Assembly (NCBI GenBank): GCA_030527185.1
Contig: JAUNBF010000023.1
Location: 1-50,585 of the forward strand
DNA from: Planctomycetia bacterium
GTDB taxonomy: Bacteria; Planctomycetota; Planctomycetia; Pirellulales; Thermoguttaceae
Direction: 5' to 3'
Length of the DNA: 50,585 bases
How positions within the stretch are numbered: position 1 is the first letter of the stretch; every line of letters starts with the position of its first letter. Positions 24,815-32,962 of this stretch are shown here, piece by piece. The notes below the pieces were generated by a model. That model had not been told where the DNA came from. It did no database searches and was given only the letters and a program-made list of their open reading frames with translations. The position numbers and the translations under genes were made by a program.

Positions 24815-25096
24815 ATGGATAAAAGAATCTATCGAGTTGTAACACAGGGTGTGGATGGAAATATTCTTACGGAAGATTTTGACTCCATCGAAGACGTCAA
24901 ACGTCGCTATCGGCAAAAGGGGACGGATGATTGTACGATGATCAAGCATCTGAAAAAGTTGCCTGTTTTTGAAGGTTTGATTGGTCCATTACCGGAAGGT
25001 CCCTTCATTCGCTACGAGTCGAAGGCCGTTTTTGAACTTCTGACACCGAAGTGGCATACGGTGATACCCGTGAAACGGAAAAGGAAATCGTCCTAG
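24815..25096 (+). CDS. Small protein of unknown function
   Basis: The frame encodes 93 residues, MDKRIYRVVTQGVDGNILTE onward, with an acidic N-terminal half and a strongly basic end (VKRKRKSS). No known domain is recognised. Codon use resembles the neighbouring genes, and the frame starts close to an AAGG, but no promoter is evident. Treat as probable. Confidence 0.5.
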   Translation: MDKRIYRVVTQGVDGNILTEDFDSIEDVKRRYRQKGTDDCTMIKHLKKLPVFEGLIGPLPEGPFIRYESKAVFELLTPKWHTVIPVKRKRKSS

Positions 25097-25157
25097 AGAA
25101 GATTTTCCAAAGTTCTCTGCCGTCCCAGGGAATAAAGGGCAGTTCTTGGGTAAATCC

Positions 25158-25173
25158 ACGTGATGAATCACGT
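25158..25173. promoter_or_regulatory. 16-bp palindrome upstream of a promoter
   Basis: ACGTGAT-GA-ATCACGT lies 59 bases before the -35 box of the HEAT/TPR gene. The symmetry fits a dimeric regulator site. It could also be part of a terminator for the small gene upstream. Confidence 0.35.
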
Positions 25174-25231
25174 TTGGAGTGGTCTTTTGTGGTTCTTCCG
25201 GTTTGAATTTTGGTGTATCGGCCTCCCCTCG

Positions 25232-25260
25232 TTGCGAAAAAGGGAAAGACTTTCTATAAT
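25232..25260 (+). promoter_or_regulatory. Promoter of the HEAT/TPR gene
   Basis: TTGCGA (25232-25237) and a consensus TATAAT (25255-25260) are spaced by 17 bases. It places the mRNA start near 25267 and excludes the in-frame start at 25210. Confidence 0.6.
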
Positions 25261-25308
25261 GAGTTAAAAGGAAGTAAAGAAGTGCCGGAAGTAAAGGATG
25301 GTTCTGTG

Positions 25309-27063
25309 ATGCGTTTGAGAGTAACTTTGTCGATTTTTGCGATTTTGGGGATTTGCCAGGCCGTGGCAGGTCTGGAATTGGACTTTTCAGGAGTAACGCC
25401 GCAACAACGGGCGGAAATGAGCCATTGGGTGGAACGTTTGGGAAATCCCTCGTGGCACATTCGTCGTGAAGCAGGTGAAAAACTGTTGGGATATGGTCTG
25501 GATGCGTTGGAGTTGCTCAAAGAGGCGGAAACGGATGACGACCCGACCGTCGCTTCCATGGCACGTTTTTATTCCGGCCTTCTTTCTCGCGGAATGGTGC
25601 GAATGACCGATTCGGAAGAGGTGAAGGAAATTCTGGAACGCTACGGGGAAAGCGATTCGCAAAACGCGGAAATCATCCAGAAAATCAGTACTCTTTCTCA
25701 TGAAGTGGCGATTCCTCTCCTGATGCGGATTCTGATTTATGAGACGCGGGAAGAATGTGTGTTTCAGGCCGCATTGGCAATTTTGTGGAAACTTCCGCAC
25801 GCAACGGTACTGCACCCGATTCCGTCGCCGATTCCTGGGGAGGGGGAGAAAAAACCTCTGGACGAAACGGTGATTTTGACGCGGGACGACCTTCCAGCCG
25901 TGAGGGCCTTGCGGAAGGCGTATGTGGAGCGGATTTACGATGCCCTGCCACGTGAAACGTTCAAGAAACAAGGTGTCCAGATTTTGAGAGACCTTCTGGA
26001 ATTGGAAATTCGCCTGCAACAAAACGAGGAGAAAGAGGAACTCTCACAGAGAGTCTTGCTGGCTCAGTGGTGTCAGATCCGAATCCAGGAGTTTCAGGCC
26101 ATGGTCGAGTCGCTTCCTCCTGGCAACACTCTTCGGACGCGAAAAATGCAGTTATGGCTCGATTATTCGTACTGTGTGGGGGATTTGCTGGCACGTAGGA
26201 ATCAGGCGTCACTGCATAAAAAATGGACAACCCGCGTACGGTCGCCCAACATGAGTCATCTGGCTGGTTTTTTTCGGAATGATCAGGAACGTTTTACCGA
26301 TCTCTTTTACCGTATCCAGTTGATTGAAAAGCTGGCGGAACGCGGGCATTGGAGCTGGAGTCACGACGAGGCAGAGTATCTGCTCACGACGATTCAGCAA
26401 GTGGAAGTACCCCTGGCATCTTCGCCGTTGGCTAACCTTTTCCATTATTGTGGTAATCATCAGCGGGCTGCGGAACTCCTTCAGCAATGTCTGCGGAACG
26501 TCTTGATTCTCAATGCCATGGAGCGACTTGGAATTCAGGAGCTGGACTGGGAAGTGCGTGCTCAATATTATCTCGCGTGGCAAGCTGGCGTCGAAAACCA
26601 GGGTGACAGGCAGAAGAAAATCTTGCGGGAAATTTTGGAAAAAGAGCCGTTGGAAGCCGATTCGTTGATTCTCTCTTACCGGATTGCGGAGGCACATTCG
26701 GACACGGCCTGGAAAGAGGAGACGGAAACGCGAATCGAGACTGCCCTGGATGAAATCGTGAAAAAAATCGACGATTCCGTCACCTCCGATAAGGCTCAAA
26801 ATCAAAATCTTTTCGCATGGCTTGCCGCCAATACCCATCGACGGCTGGACGAGGCTCTGGACTACGCCAACGCGGCCGTGGCAAGTTTCCCCGAATCAGG
26901 AGGGATTCGTGATACGCTTGCCCATGTACTGTTTGCCCAGGGAAAGATTCAGGAAGCGATTGAGCAACAAAAACAAGCAACCGTTTCCCGTCCTTATGAT
27001 CTGGAAATCCGTCGCAATTTATGGCGATTTCAGGATGCCGCGACTACCGGAATCAATCCATGA
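25309..27063 (+). CDS. Secreted HEAT/TPR-repeat protein
   Basis: The protein (584 aa) starts at the ATG at 25309, with a GTG one codon earlier as an alternative. It begins with a signal peptide, MRLRVTLSIFAILGICQAVA. The next ~160 residues are HEAT-like (WVERLGNPSWHIRREAGEKL, a typical planctomycete repeat unit). The C-terminal third is TPR-like (DEALDYANAAVASFPESGGI, then HVLFAQGKIQEAIEQQKQA). No enzyme motif is present. It is probably an envelope-located protein-interaction scaffold, with no partner visible. Confidence 0.75.
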   Translation: MRLRVTLSIFAILGICQAVAGLELDFSGVTPQQRAEMSHWVERLGNPSWHIRREAGEKLLGYGLDALELLKEAETDDDPTVASMARFYSGLLSRGMVRMTDSEEVKEILERYGESDSQNAEIIQKISTLSHEVAIPLLMRILIYETREECVFQAALAILWKLPHATVLHPIPSPIPGEGEKKPLDETVILTRDDLPAVRALRKAYVERIYDALPRETFKKQGVQILRDLLELEIRLQQNEEKEELSQRVLLAQWCQIRIQEFQAMVESLPPGNTLRTRKMQLWLDYSYCVGDLLARRNQASLHKKWTTRVRSPNMSHLAGFFRNDQERFTDLFYRIQLIEKLAERGHWSWSHDEAEYLLTTIQQVEVPLASSPLANLFHYCGNHQRAAELLQQCLRNVLILNAMERLGIQELDWEVRAQYYLAWQAGVENQGDRQKKILREILEKEPLEADSLILSYRIAEAHSDTAWKEETETRIETALDEIVKKIDDSVTSDKAQNQNLFAWLAANTHRRLDEALDYANAAVASFPESGGIRDTLAHVLFAQGKIQEAIEQQKQATVSRPYDLEIRRNLWRFQDAATTGINP

Positions 27064-27180
27064 CTGGCATCGAAGACCAGGATGTTCACAACACTGCCAT
27101 CCGCACTCTTTCCGTCTGGCCGCGAACCGGACGGTGAAGAGCCTGGATTGGCTGTTTGGGCGACGCTTGCGCGATTTTAT

Positions 27181-27372
27181 TCATAATTGCCGCACTGTTT
27201 CCAACTCCATTACCTCGTGCGAAACGACGACGGAAATCGGTTTGACGGGGGTTTGGGGAAGATACGTTTTTCGTTGGAGAAACTCCTCACGCTTCCCCTT
27301 GTTCCAGTTCGCCACGGGACGAAAATAACCGACGACTCGGGAATAGACTTCTGTTTTTTCTCCGCATTTCAT
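27181..27372 (-). CDS. Detached glycyl-radical C-terminus of class III ribonucleotide reductase
   Basis: The protein (63 aa) begins MKCGEKTEVYSRVVGYFRPV and continues ANWNKGKREEFLQRKTY. In ordinary NrdD this segment follows a CP-x-C motif at the extreme C-terminus. The glycine of RVVGY (G15 here) carries the radical, and the WNxGKxxEFxxRK tail completes the domain. The 662-residue NrdD at 28079-30067 stops exactly where this segment should begin. The ATG overlaps the nrdG stop as ATGA, so it is co-translated within the operon. The last ~25 residues have no family counterpart. The enzyme probably works as a complex of the two chains. Confidence 0.8.
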   Translation of the reverse strand: MKCGEKTEVYSRVVGYFRPVANWNKGKREEFLQRKTYLPQTPVKPISVVVSHEVMELETVRQL

Positions 27373-28079
27373 TTTGAAAATTCCTTTCCGTAAAGTCCGC
27401 GAACATGAGCCAACGTGCCCAGTTCCTGTGAAAATTGAAAAAGTTGGTGATCGGTATAGGGGGGCAAAACCTTGAGCGACTCGTCGAGAATATCGACCTC
27501 ATGGAATGGCTGCAAATGCCAGTGGGAAATGCCCAGGGCGAGGAGTTCGTCGCGCATTTCCAGCAAATCTTCTCTGGAAAGATACGCCGGGTGGACGGTG
27601 GTGCGAACGTCGAGGAAAATCCCCGCTTCGACCAACATGACTAGCGTCTGCTGCACTTTTTCTGCCGCGTGAGGTTGCCCCAGCGTATCGTATTTTCGGG
27701 CGGGGAGTTTGTAATCAACACCAGCGGCCTGAATCAGGTCTTGGTCCAAAAGTTCCCGCACCCGTTCGGGAAAAGTGCCATTGGTGTCGAGCTTGACCGC
27801 ATATCCCATTTCCCGCACCCCTTGCAAAACTTCCGCCAAATCGTTCTGCAACGCAGGTTCCCCGCCGGAAAAGACCACGCCGTCGAGAAAATTTTTCCGC
27901 ACGTCGAGAAACTGATAAAACGTTTCCAGCGAAATCCGCGGCTGGCTCTGCGGGTCGACAATCAGGCAGGGATTGTGGCAAAAGGGACATCGCAAATTGC
28001 ACCCTGCGGTAAATACCACGGCGGCCAGTTTGCCGGGATAGTCAATCAGGCTGAAGGGGACCAAACCACGAATATCCAT
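27369..28079 (-). CDS. nrdG: Anaerobic ribonucleotide reductase activating enzyme (radical SAM)
   Basis: The protein (236 aa) has the radical-SAM cluster motif CNLRCPFC (C27, C31, C34) after the characteristic opening MDIRGLVPFSLIDYPGKLAA, and FSGGEPAL further on. It binds a 4Fe-4S cluster and SAM and generates the glycyl radical on NrdD. The sequence type matches the pyruvate-formate-lyase-activase-like NrdG group. The ATG overlaps the nrdD stop (TGATG) and its own stop overlaps the next start (ATGA). The radical site it must target is on the separate 63-residue protein. Confidence 0.9.
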   Translation of the reverse strand: MDIRGLVPFSLIDYPGKLAAVVFTAGCNLRCPFCHNPCLIVDPQSQPRISLETFYQFLDVRKNFLDGVVFSGGEPALQNDLAEVLQGVREMGYAVKLDTNGTFPERVRELLDQDLIQAAGVDYKLPARKYDTLGQPHAAEKVQQTLVMLVEAGIFLDVRTTVHPAYLSREDLLEMRDELLALGISHWHLQPFHEVDILDESLKVLPPYTDHQLFQFSQELGTLAHVRGLYGKEFSK

Positions 28080-30067
28080 CACTCACTCACCTCGCACGGG
28101 CACTGCGAATGGACGCCAGAAAGGTAGCCATGAATCGGGCAGATACTGAACGATGGTGTGAGCGTAAAATACGGCAACCGATACCCCGTGGCAATCTTTT
28201 TCACCAGCGACGCGACAACCTGCGGGTCGTCCATTCGCTCGCCCAAAAAAGCATGAAAAACCGTCCCTCCGGTATATTGACATTGTAAGTGATCCTGCAA
28301 ATTCAACGCCTCGAAGAGGTCTTGCGTGTACTGCACGGGAAGTTGGGAGGAATTGGTATAATACGGAATGGAGTCCCCCGCCGTCACGATTTCGGAATAC
28401 CGTTTTTTGTCCTCTTTGGCTAGTCGGTAACTAGTTCCCTCGGCAGGCGTCGCTTCCAGATTGTAGATATGATCCGTCTCTTCCTGATAATCTTGCAGCC
28501 GCGACGACATTTTCTCCAAAACGCGGTGCGCAAAAATCTGGCCGTCCGGCTCCGCAATGGAGCAGCCGAGAAAATTCCGGCAGCACTCATTCATCCCCAC
28601 CAGGCCGATCGTGCTGAAATGGTGTTCGAGCGTCTCCAGATACGTCTTGGTATATGGCAACAACCCACTTTCAAGATGTTTCTGGACGATCTTTCGCTTG
28701 ATTTCCAGCGACTCTTTCGCCAAATCCATCTTTTCGTAGAGCGTGGCAAAGAATTCGTCCTCATTTTGAGCCAAATAACCGATTCTAGGCATGTTGATCG
28801 TCACAACACCAATCGAGCCGGTTTTTTCGCCTGCTCCGAAAAGTCCGCCCGTCTTGTTGCGGAGCGTTCGGATGTCCATTTGGAGACGGCAACACATCGA
28901 CCGGACGTCTCCTGGCTTGAGGCTACTGTTGACGAAGTTCTGGAAGTAGGGAAGTCCGTATTTTCCGGTCACTTCAAACAGAAGTTTGGCATTTTCCGAA
29001 TCCCAGTGAAAATCTTTGGTGATGTTGTACGTCGGGATGGGGAAGGTGAAAATGCGTCCGTCGCGGTCGCCCTGTGCCATGACCTCCAGAAAGGCACGGT
29101 TGATCATCTCCATTTCCCGCGCAAAATCTTTGTACGTCGCGGTATCGTGGGGCTTGCCACCCACAATGACCGGAGCGTCGCGTAAATCCTCCGGTACCTC
29201 CCAGTCAAACGTCAAATTCGTAAACGGCGTCTGACCCCACCGACTGGCGATGTTCAGCCCGAAGATGAATTGCTGGATGTTCTGCCGGACTTCGGTGTAC
29301 GTGAGGTTGTCGAAGTGGACGAACGGTGCCAGGAGCGTGTCGAACGAACTGAACGCCTGTGCCCCCGCCCACTCGGTCTGGAGCGTGGAGAGAAAGTTGA
29401 CGATCTGCCCCAACGCCGTGTCAAAATGTTTCGCGGGAGCAGCACTGGCACGTCCACCACTCCCCTGAAAACCACGTTCCAAAAGCTCCCGTAAACTCCA
29501 CCCCGCACAATACCCCACAATCCCACAGGAGAGGTCGTGCAGGTGAAAGTCGCCGTTTTTGTGAGCGTCGGCAATCTCTGCCGGATAGATATTCGCCAGC
29601 GTGTAATTCGCCACGACCGTCCCGGAAATATGGTTCAGCAGGCTTGCATACGAATAATCCGCGTTGGAATTCTCGTTCACCCGCCAGTCGTCGTGATGAA
29701 TGTAGTCCGCCACCAACGACTGAATGTCCAGCATCAGCCGCTTCGCGTCCCGCAATTTCCGGTGCTGCTCCCGGTAGAGAATGTATGCCTTCGCGGTCTC
29801 CAGATAATCGTGCTGAATCAGGCTCTTTTCCACCATGTCCTGAATCTCTTCCACCGTCGGAATCTGATCGAACTGGAAGAATTGATGTTCCAAACTCCGG
29901 CAGGCAAACTGGCAGACGCACTCCGCCAAAATCCGCAACTTTTCCGTACTCTCCCCGGAAAAATTCGTTGCCTGGAATGCCTTGAAAAGGGCCTGTTGGA
30001 TATGTTGCGGCTCAAACGGAACGACACTCCCGTCCCGCTTGATGATCTGTCGGGGTAACGTAGACAT
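28079..30067 (-). CDS. nrdD: Class III ribonucleoside-triphosphate reductase, large part lacking the glycyl-radical domain
   Basis: The protein (662 aa) starts at the ATG at 30067, since the frame further upstream is riboswitch. An ATP-cone occupies about residues 5-95 (QIIKRDGSVVPFEPQHIQQA). The ten-stranded barrel follows, with NLTYTEVRQNIQQFIFGLN, DVRSMCCRLQMD, GVVTINMPRIGYLA and FTLTPSFSICPIHGYLSG near the end. It makes deoxynucleotides without oxygen, using formate or thioredoxin as reductant. The chain ends HSQCPCEVSE, lacking the RVxGY glycyl-radical loop that closes every standard NrdD. That loop is the third gene of the operon. A cobalamin riboswitch precedes it. Confidence 0.9.
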   Translation of the reverse strand: MSTLPRQIIKRDGSVVPFEPQHIQQALFKAFQATNFSGESTEKLRILAECVCQFACRSLEHQFFQFDQIPTVEEIQDMVEKSLIQHDYLETAKAYILYREQHRKLRDAKRLMLDIQSLVADYIHHDDWRVNENSNADYSYASLLNHISGTVVANYTLANIYPAEIADAHKNGDFHLHDLSCGIVGYCAGWSLRELLERGFQGSGGRASAAPAKHFDTALGQIVNFLSTLQTEWAGAQAFSSFDTLLAPFVHFDNLTYTEVRQNIQQFIFGLNIASRWGQTPFTNLTFDWEVPEDLRDAPVIVGGKPHDTATYKDFAREMEMINRAFLEVMAQGDRDGRIFTFPIPTYNITKDFHWDSENAKLLFEVTGKYGLPYFQNFVNSSLKPGDVRSMCCRLQMDIRTLRNKTGGLFGAGEKTGSIGVVTINMPRIGYLAQNEDEFFATLYEKMDLAKESLEIKRKIVQKHLESGLLPYTKTYLETLEHHFSTIGLVGMNECCRNFLGCSIAEPDGQIFAHRVLEKMSSRLQDYQEETDHIYNLEATPAEGTSYRLAKEDKKRYSEIVTAGDSIPYYTNSSQLPVQYTQDLFEALNLQDHLQCQYTGGTVFHAFLGERMDDPQVVASLVKKIATGYRLPYFTLTPSFSICPIHGYLSGVHSQCPCEVSE

Positions 30068-30141
30068 AGTACCTGAAATAGGGTGAATGGCTGAAAAACA
30101 ACATCTCCGTCCGTCTCCCACGCGAACAGCGACGATTTCTC

Positions 30142-30325
30142 GATTCCAGGTAGGTCTTCTGACTTGTACGGCTTTTCCACAGAGCAAACCTTCTCGCACA
30201 GCATTCTGGCAATGGTCTTTCAGAAAGCTCTGTTCTCGTACTCACAGCGGCGGGGACCGTTCCGGCTTCCGCGTTTTCAACGCCCGGATTCCCTGTTACA
30301 GAAGGAGGACAGTATCTCTCCCTCT
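30142..30325 (-). ncRNA. Cobalamin riboswitch controlling the nrdD operon
   Basis: Read on the minus strand, the leader contains the ordered conserved blocks of the B12 element: AGGGAAtCCGG, GCCGGAACGGTCCCCGCCGC followed by TGTGA, GCCAgaaTG, GAGAAGG, and finally AAGTCAGAAGACCTACCTGG. This matches the consensus boxes up to the final GGAGACC-type block. It sits 75 bases before the nrdD start. A B12 riboswitch on a B12-independent reductase fits repression when a cobalamin-dependent class II reductase can take over. No class II gene is in this window. Confidence 0.85.
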
Positions 30326-30395
30326 CACCTGTCGAGGACTTCCCCCGGCACCGTTGACTTGAGCCAACCATGCCAGGGTCAAAACTTCGTCTCTC

Positions 30396-30423
30396 AATAT
30401 AGCATTTGCTTCCAACTTGTCAA
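30396..30423 (-). promoter_or_regulatory. Promoter of the nrdD operon
   Basis: On the minus strand TTGACA (30418-30423) and TATATT (30396-30401) are 16 bases apart. The transcript would start near 30389, giving a leader of about 320 bases that contains the whole riboswitch. Confidence 0.65.
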
Positions 30424-31023
30424 GAGATTCTTTCCCTGGAAAACCGTTCTCTTCCCCCCCTTGTTTTCCGTTTTTATGGGAAAAACAGGAACGAACAACG
30501 CCGAAAAATTTTTTGAAATTTTTGGGAAAAAGGGAAATTTTACTTTTCGTTCCTCTATCCCAACACCGCATATCTTGGGAAAATTCCTCCTGAAACCACC
30601 ATATCTTGTGGTTTCCCACAGGGGGAATGCTTGGGAGAAGGAATTCTATTTTCTGACAAAACTTGAGAAATCTTAAGAAGATGCCGTGAAGCCATGGCCG
30701 AAATGACAGGAAAATGAAAGGAGAGGCAACGTGTTGCCTGGACAGCTTACGGTGCCCGGCTATATTATTCGACCAGCCCCACGAGCGGGAAAAAAAGGCG
30801 ACGCACAGGCGGAGAGACGCTGAGGGGGAAAAGGGGGTTCAGCGCCTTGGGGAACCTGCACGTCGGCCTCAAAGGTTGGTTTTCCTGGGGGAGGGGTATT
30901 TCCAGGATAAACCTGTTATACAACAACCCATCGGAAAAACGCAGGAATAAATTGAGTATTTTTGGAAATTTTTTGAAAAAGGGACTTTTCCGAAAAAATT
31001 TTCAATGTTTCCGCTTTTCTATT
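30424..31023. other. 600-bp intergenic region without a supported gene
   Basis: The region lies between the nrdD promoter and the 3' end of pckA. It holds a palindrome GGCAA-cgtg-TTGCC near 30726 and a hairpin CGCTGA...TCAGCG at 30818-30844, which may be a pckA-proximal terminator or a degenerate element. A 78-residue open frame across it is arginine-rich and has no ribosome-binding site or motif. Confidence 0.5.
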
Positions 31024-32595
31024 TTACACACGTGGGCTACCCGCAAGGATTTCGGGAGAAGCGGAATCGGCATATTTCTCGAAATTCTTCCGAAACGCTT
31101 CGGCCAACTTCAGAAGCGTCGCGTCGTAAGCGGCCGTATCTTCCCAACCGTTGCGGGGAATGAGGACTTCTGCCGGAACATCTTTGCACCGCGTGGGAAT
31201 TTGCAGCCCGAAAACCGGATCGGTCACGGTCGGCACTTCAGCCAGTTCACCGGAATGAATCGCGTCAATCACCGCGCGGGTATGTTTGATCGACATCCGT
31301 TTTCCGATGCCGTAGCCACCCCCCACCCAGCCGGTATTGACGAGCCAGGCACGACTTCCATGCTCCTTCATCTTTGCCGCCAGCAACTCGGCATATTTCG
31401 TCGGGTGCCAGACGAGGAACGCGGCTCCGTAGCACGCGGAAAATTCCGGCACCGGCTCCTTGATTCCCACTTCGGTTCCGGCCACTTTGGCGGTGTAGCC
31501 ACTGATGAAGTGGTACATGGCCTGCTCCGGTGTCAGGCGACTTACCGGCGGCAAGACACCAAACGCGTCGCATGTCAGGAGGATGATATTTTTCGGATGC
31601 CCTCCCCAGGCGGGGATTTTGGTGTTGGGGATGTAGGTCAGAGGGTAGGCCGCACGGGTATTTTCGGTCAGCGACTTGTCGTCGTAATCGACCTCACGGT
31701 TCTGCGGGTCGGCAATCACATTCTCCAAAACGGTGCCGAAACGAATCGCGTTGTAAATTTCCGGCTCGCTATCCTTGGAAAGGTGGATACATTTGGCGTA
31801 GCAACCCCCTTCGATGTTGAAAACCCCTTCGTTGGTCCAGCAGTGTTCATCGTCGCCGATCAGTTTTCGGTGGGCTTCGGTCGAGAGCGTGGTTTTGCCA
31901 GTTCCCGACAGTCCGAAAAAGAGCGAAACATCCCCGTCCGGTCCCTCGTTGGCCGAGCAGTGCATCGACAACACACCCTGTTTCGGCATGAGGTAATTCA
32001 TGATGGTGAAAATCCCCTTTTTCATCTCCCCCGCATACTGCGTTCCGAGAATGACGAATTCGCGTGCCTGGAAATTCAAACTCACACTCGTTTGGGAGGT
32101 ATGCGAACCAAGTTCCGGGTCGGCGGGAAAGAGGCCAGCATTGAAAATGACGTAATCCGGCTCTCCGAAATCGGCCAATTCTTCCGCCGTCGGCATAATC
32201 AGCATGTTGCTCATGAAGAGGGCATGGTACGCTCGCGTACACAAAACCCGCACCTTCACACGATACTGCGGATCCCATCCGGCAAAACCATCAATGACGT
32301 AGATTTTCTGAGCGTGATTCAGAAAGTCGATTGCCCGCTGCCGATTGTGTCGAAAGGAGTCGGCGTCGATTTTCATGTTGACGTTGCCCCACCAAATATC
32401 CTCCGACGTAAGCGTTTCTTCCACAACACGTTTATCCTTCGGACTACGCCCTGTTTTTTCGCCCGACGTGGTCATCAGTGCCCCGGTAGAAGAAATCCGG
32501 GCATTGTCCGATTGCAACGCATCTTCATAAAGATGGGCCACGGCCGGGTTGCGTTCGACATTGGTTTGTGTGATTCCGTACTGTGAAAGATTCAT
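31024..32595 (-). CDS. pckA: Phosphoenolpyruvate carboxykinase (ATP)
   Basis: The protein (523 aa) is a full-length ATP-type PEP carboxykinase, which interconverts oxaloacetate plus ATP with PEP, CO2 and ADP. Visible motifs are the substrate-binding TTSGEKTGRSPKDKR stretch (42-56), the kinase-1a P-loop GLSGTGKTTLS (228-238), the metal-binding LIGDDEHCW block, and VNTGWVGGGYG-type ending with RMSIKHTRA. The ATG is preceded by GGAG ten bases upstream. In anaerobes this enzyme often runs toward oxaloacetate in the succinate pathway, but the direction cannot be read here. It is a single-gene unit. Confidence 0.95.
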   Translation of the reverse strand: MNLSQYGITQTNVERNPAVAHLYEDALQSDNARISSTGALMTTSGEKTGRSPKDKRVVEETLTSEDIWWGNVNMKIDADSFRHNRQRAIDFLNHAQKIYVIDGFAGWDPQYRVKVRVLCTRAYHALFMSNMLIMPTAEELADFGEPDYVIFNAGLFPADPELGSHTSQTSVSLNFQAREFVILGTQYAGEMKKGIFTIMNYLMPKQGVLSMHCSANEGPDGDVSLFFGLSGTGKTTLSTEAHRKLIGDDEHCWTNEGVFNIEGGCYAKCIHLSKDSEPEIYNAIRFGTVLENVIADPQNREVDYDDKSLTENTRAAYPLTYIPNTKIPAWGGHPKNIILLTCDAFGVLPPVSRLTPEQAMYHFISGYTAKVAGTEVGIKEPVPEFSACYGAAFLVWHPTKYAELLAAKMKEHGSRAWLVNTGWVGGGYGIGKRMSIKHTRAVIDAIHSGELAEVPTVTDPVFGLQIPTRCKDVPAEVLIPRNGWEDTAAYDATLLKLAEAFRKNFEKYADSASPEILAGSPRV

Positions 32596-32721
32596 GATAA
32601 CAATTCTCCCTAAAAGGTGTCGTTACTCTTACCGTCGATGACGTACAAAAGCCATCTCTCAATCCATCCACGTTGATGAATCTGCGGCCCAAGAGTGCTA
32701 TTCACAAAGAGAGATGGTCAC

Positions 32722-32750
32722 TCTATAGTCTCCCATTATGAATATAACAA
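32722..32750 (-). promoter_or_regulatory. Candidate pckA promoter
   Basis: On the minus strand TTGTTA (32745-32750) and TATAGA (32722-32727) are 17 bases apart, giving a leader of about 120 bases. Both boxes deviate from consensus. Confidence 0.35.
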
Positions 32751-32901
32751 CGTATTATTAACAAATTTTCAACTTTTGTATAGGGGGTACCCAAGGTGAT
32801 GGAATAAGCACCCAATCTTGTCAATTTAACACGTGGGGTATGAAAACTGGCAAAAATACAAAAAAATTTTAAAAATATCTCCCCACTTTCCCATTTTTTA
32901 C

Positions 32902-32929
32902 TTGACAACGCGATTTTTTAAAGTAAAAT
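32902..32929 (+). promoter_or_regulatory. Promoter of the second PEP-CTERM gene
   Basis: A consensus TTGACA (32902-32907) and TAAAAT (32924-32929) are separated by 16 bases. The start site near 32936 leaves both candidate start codons (32963 and 32988) on the transcript. Confidence 0.65.
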
Positions 32930-32962
32930 GGAATTGTTGGAAAGCTGGATGATGTCCAGAAG

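Larger units (their letters stand above)
32596..32962. other. Divergent intergenic region with promoters for pckA and the PEP-CTERM gene
   Basis: This AT-rich region has no gene. The plus-strand promoter at 32902-32929 is well supported. A weaker minus-strand pair at 32722-32750 may serve pckA. Confidence 0.55.

Noticed and set aside
24502..24822. 106-residue plus-strand frame
   Set aside because: No ribosome-binding site or motif, and it overlaps the better-supported start at 24815.
30068..30199. Extended N-terminus of nrdD
   Set aside because: The segment is the 3' part of the cobalamin riboswitch and linker. The ATP-cone begins right after the ATG at 30067.
30714..30950. 78-residue plus-strand frame
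   Set aside because: No ribosome-binding site and a low-complexity arginine-rich translation.
30847..32586. 579-residue plus-strand open frame
   Set aside because: Entirely antisense to pckA, which is unmistakable; the translation has no recognisable family.
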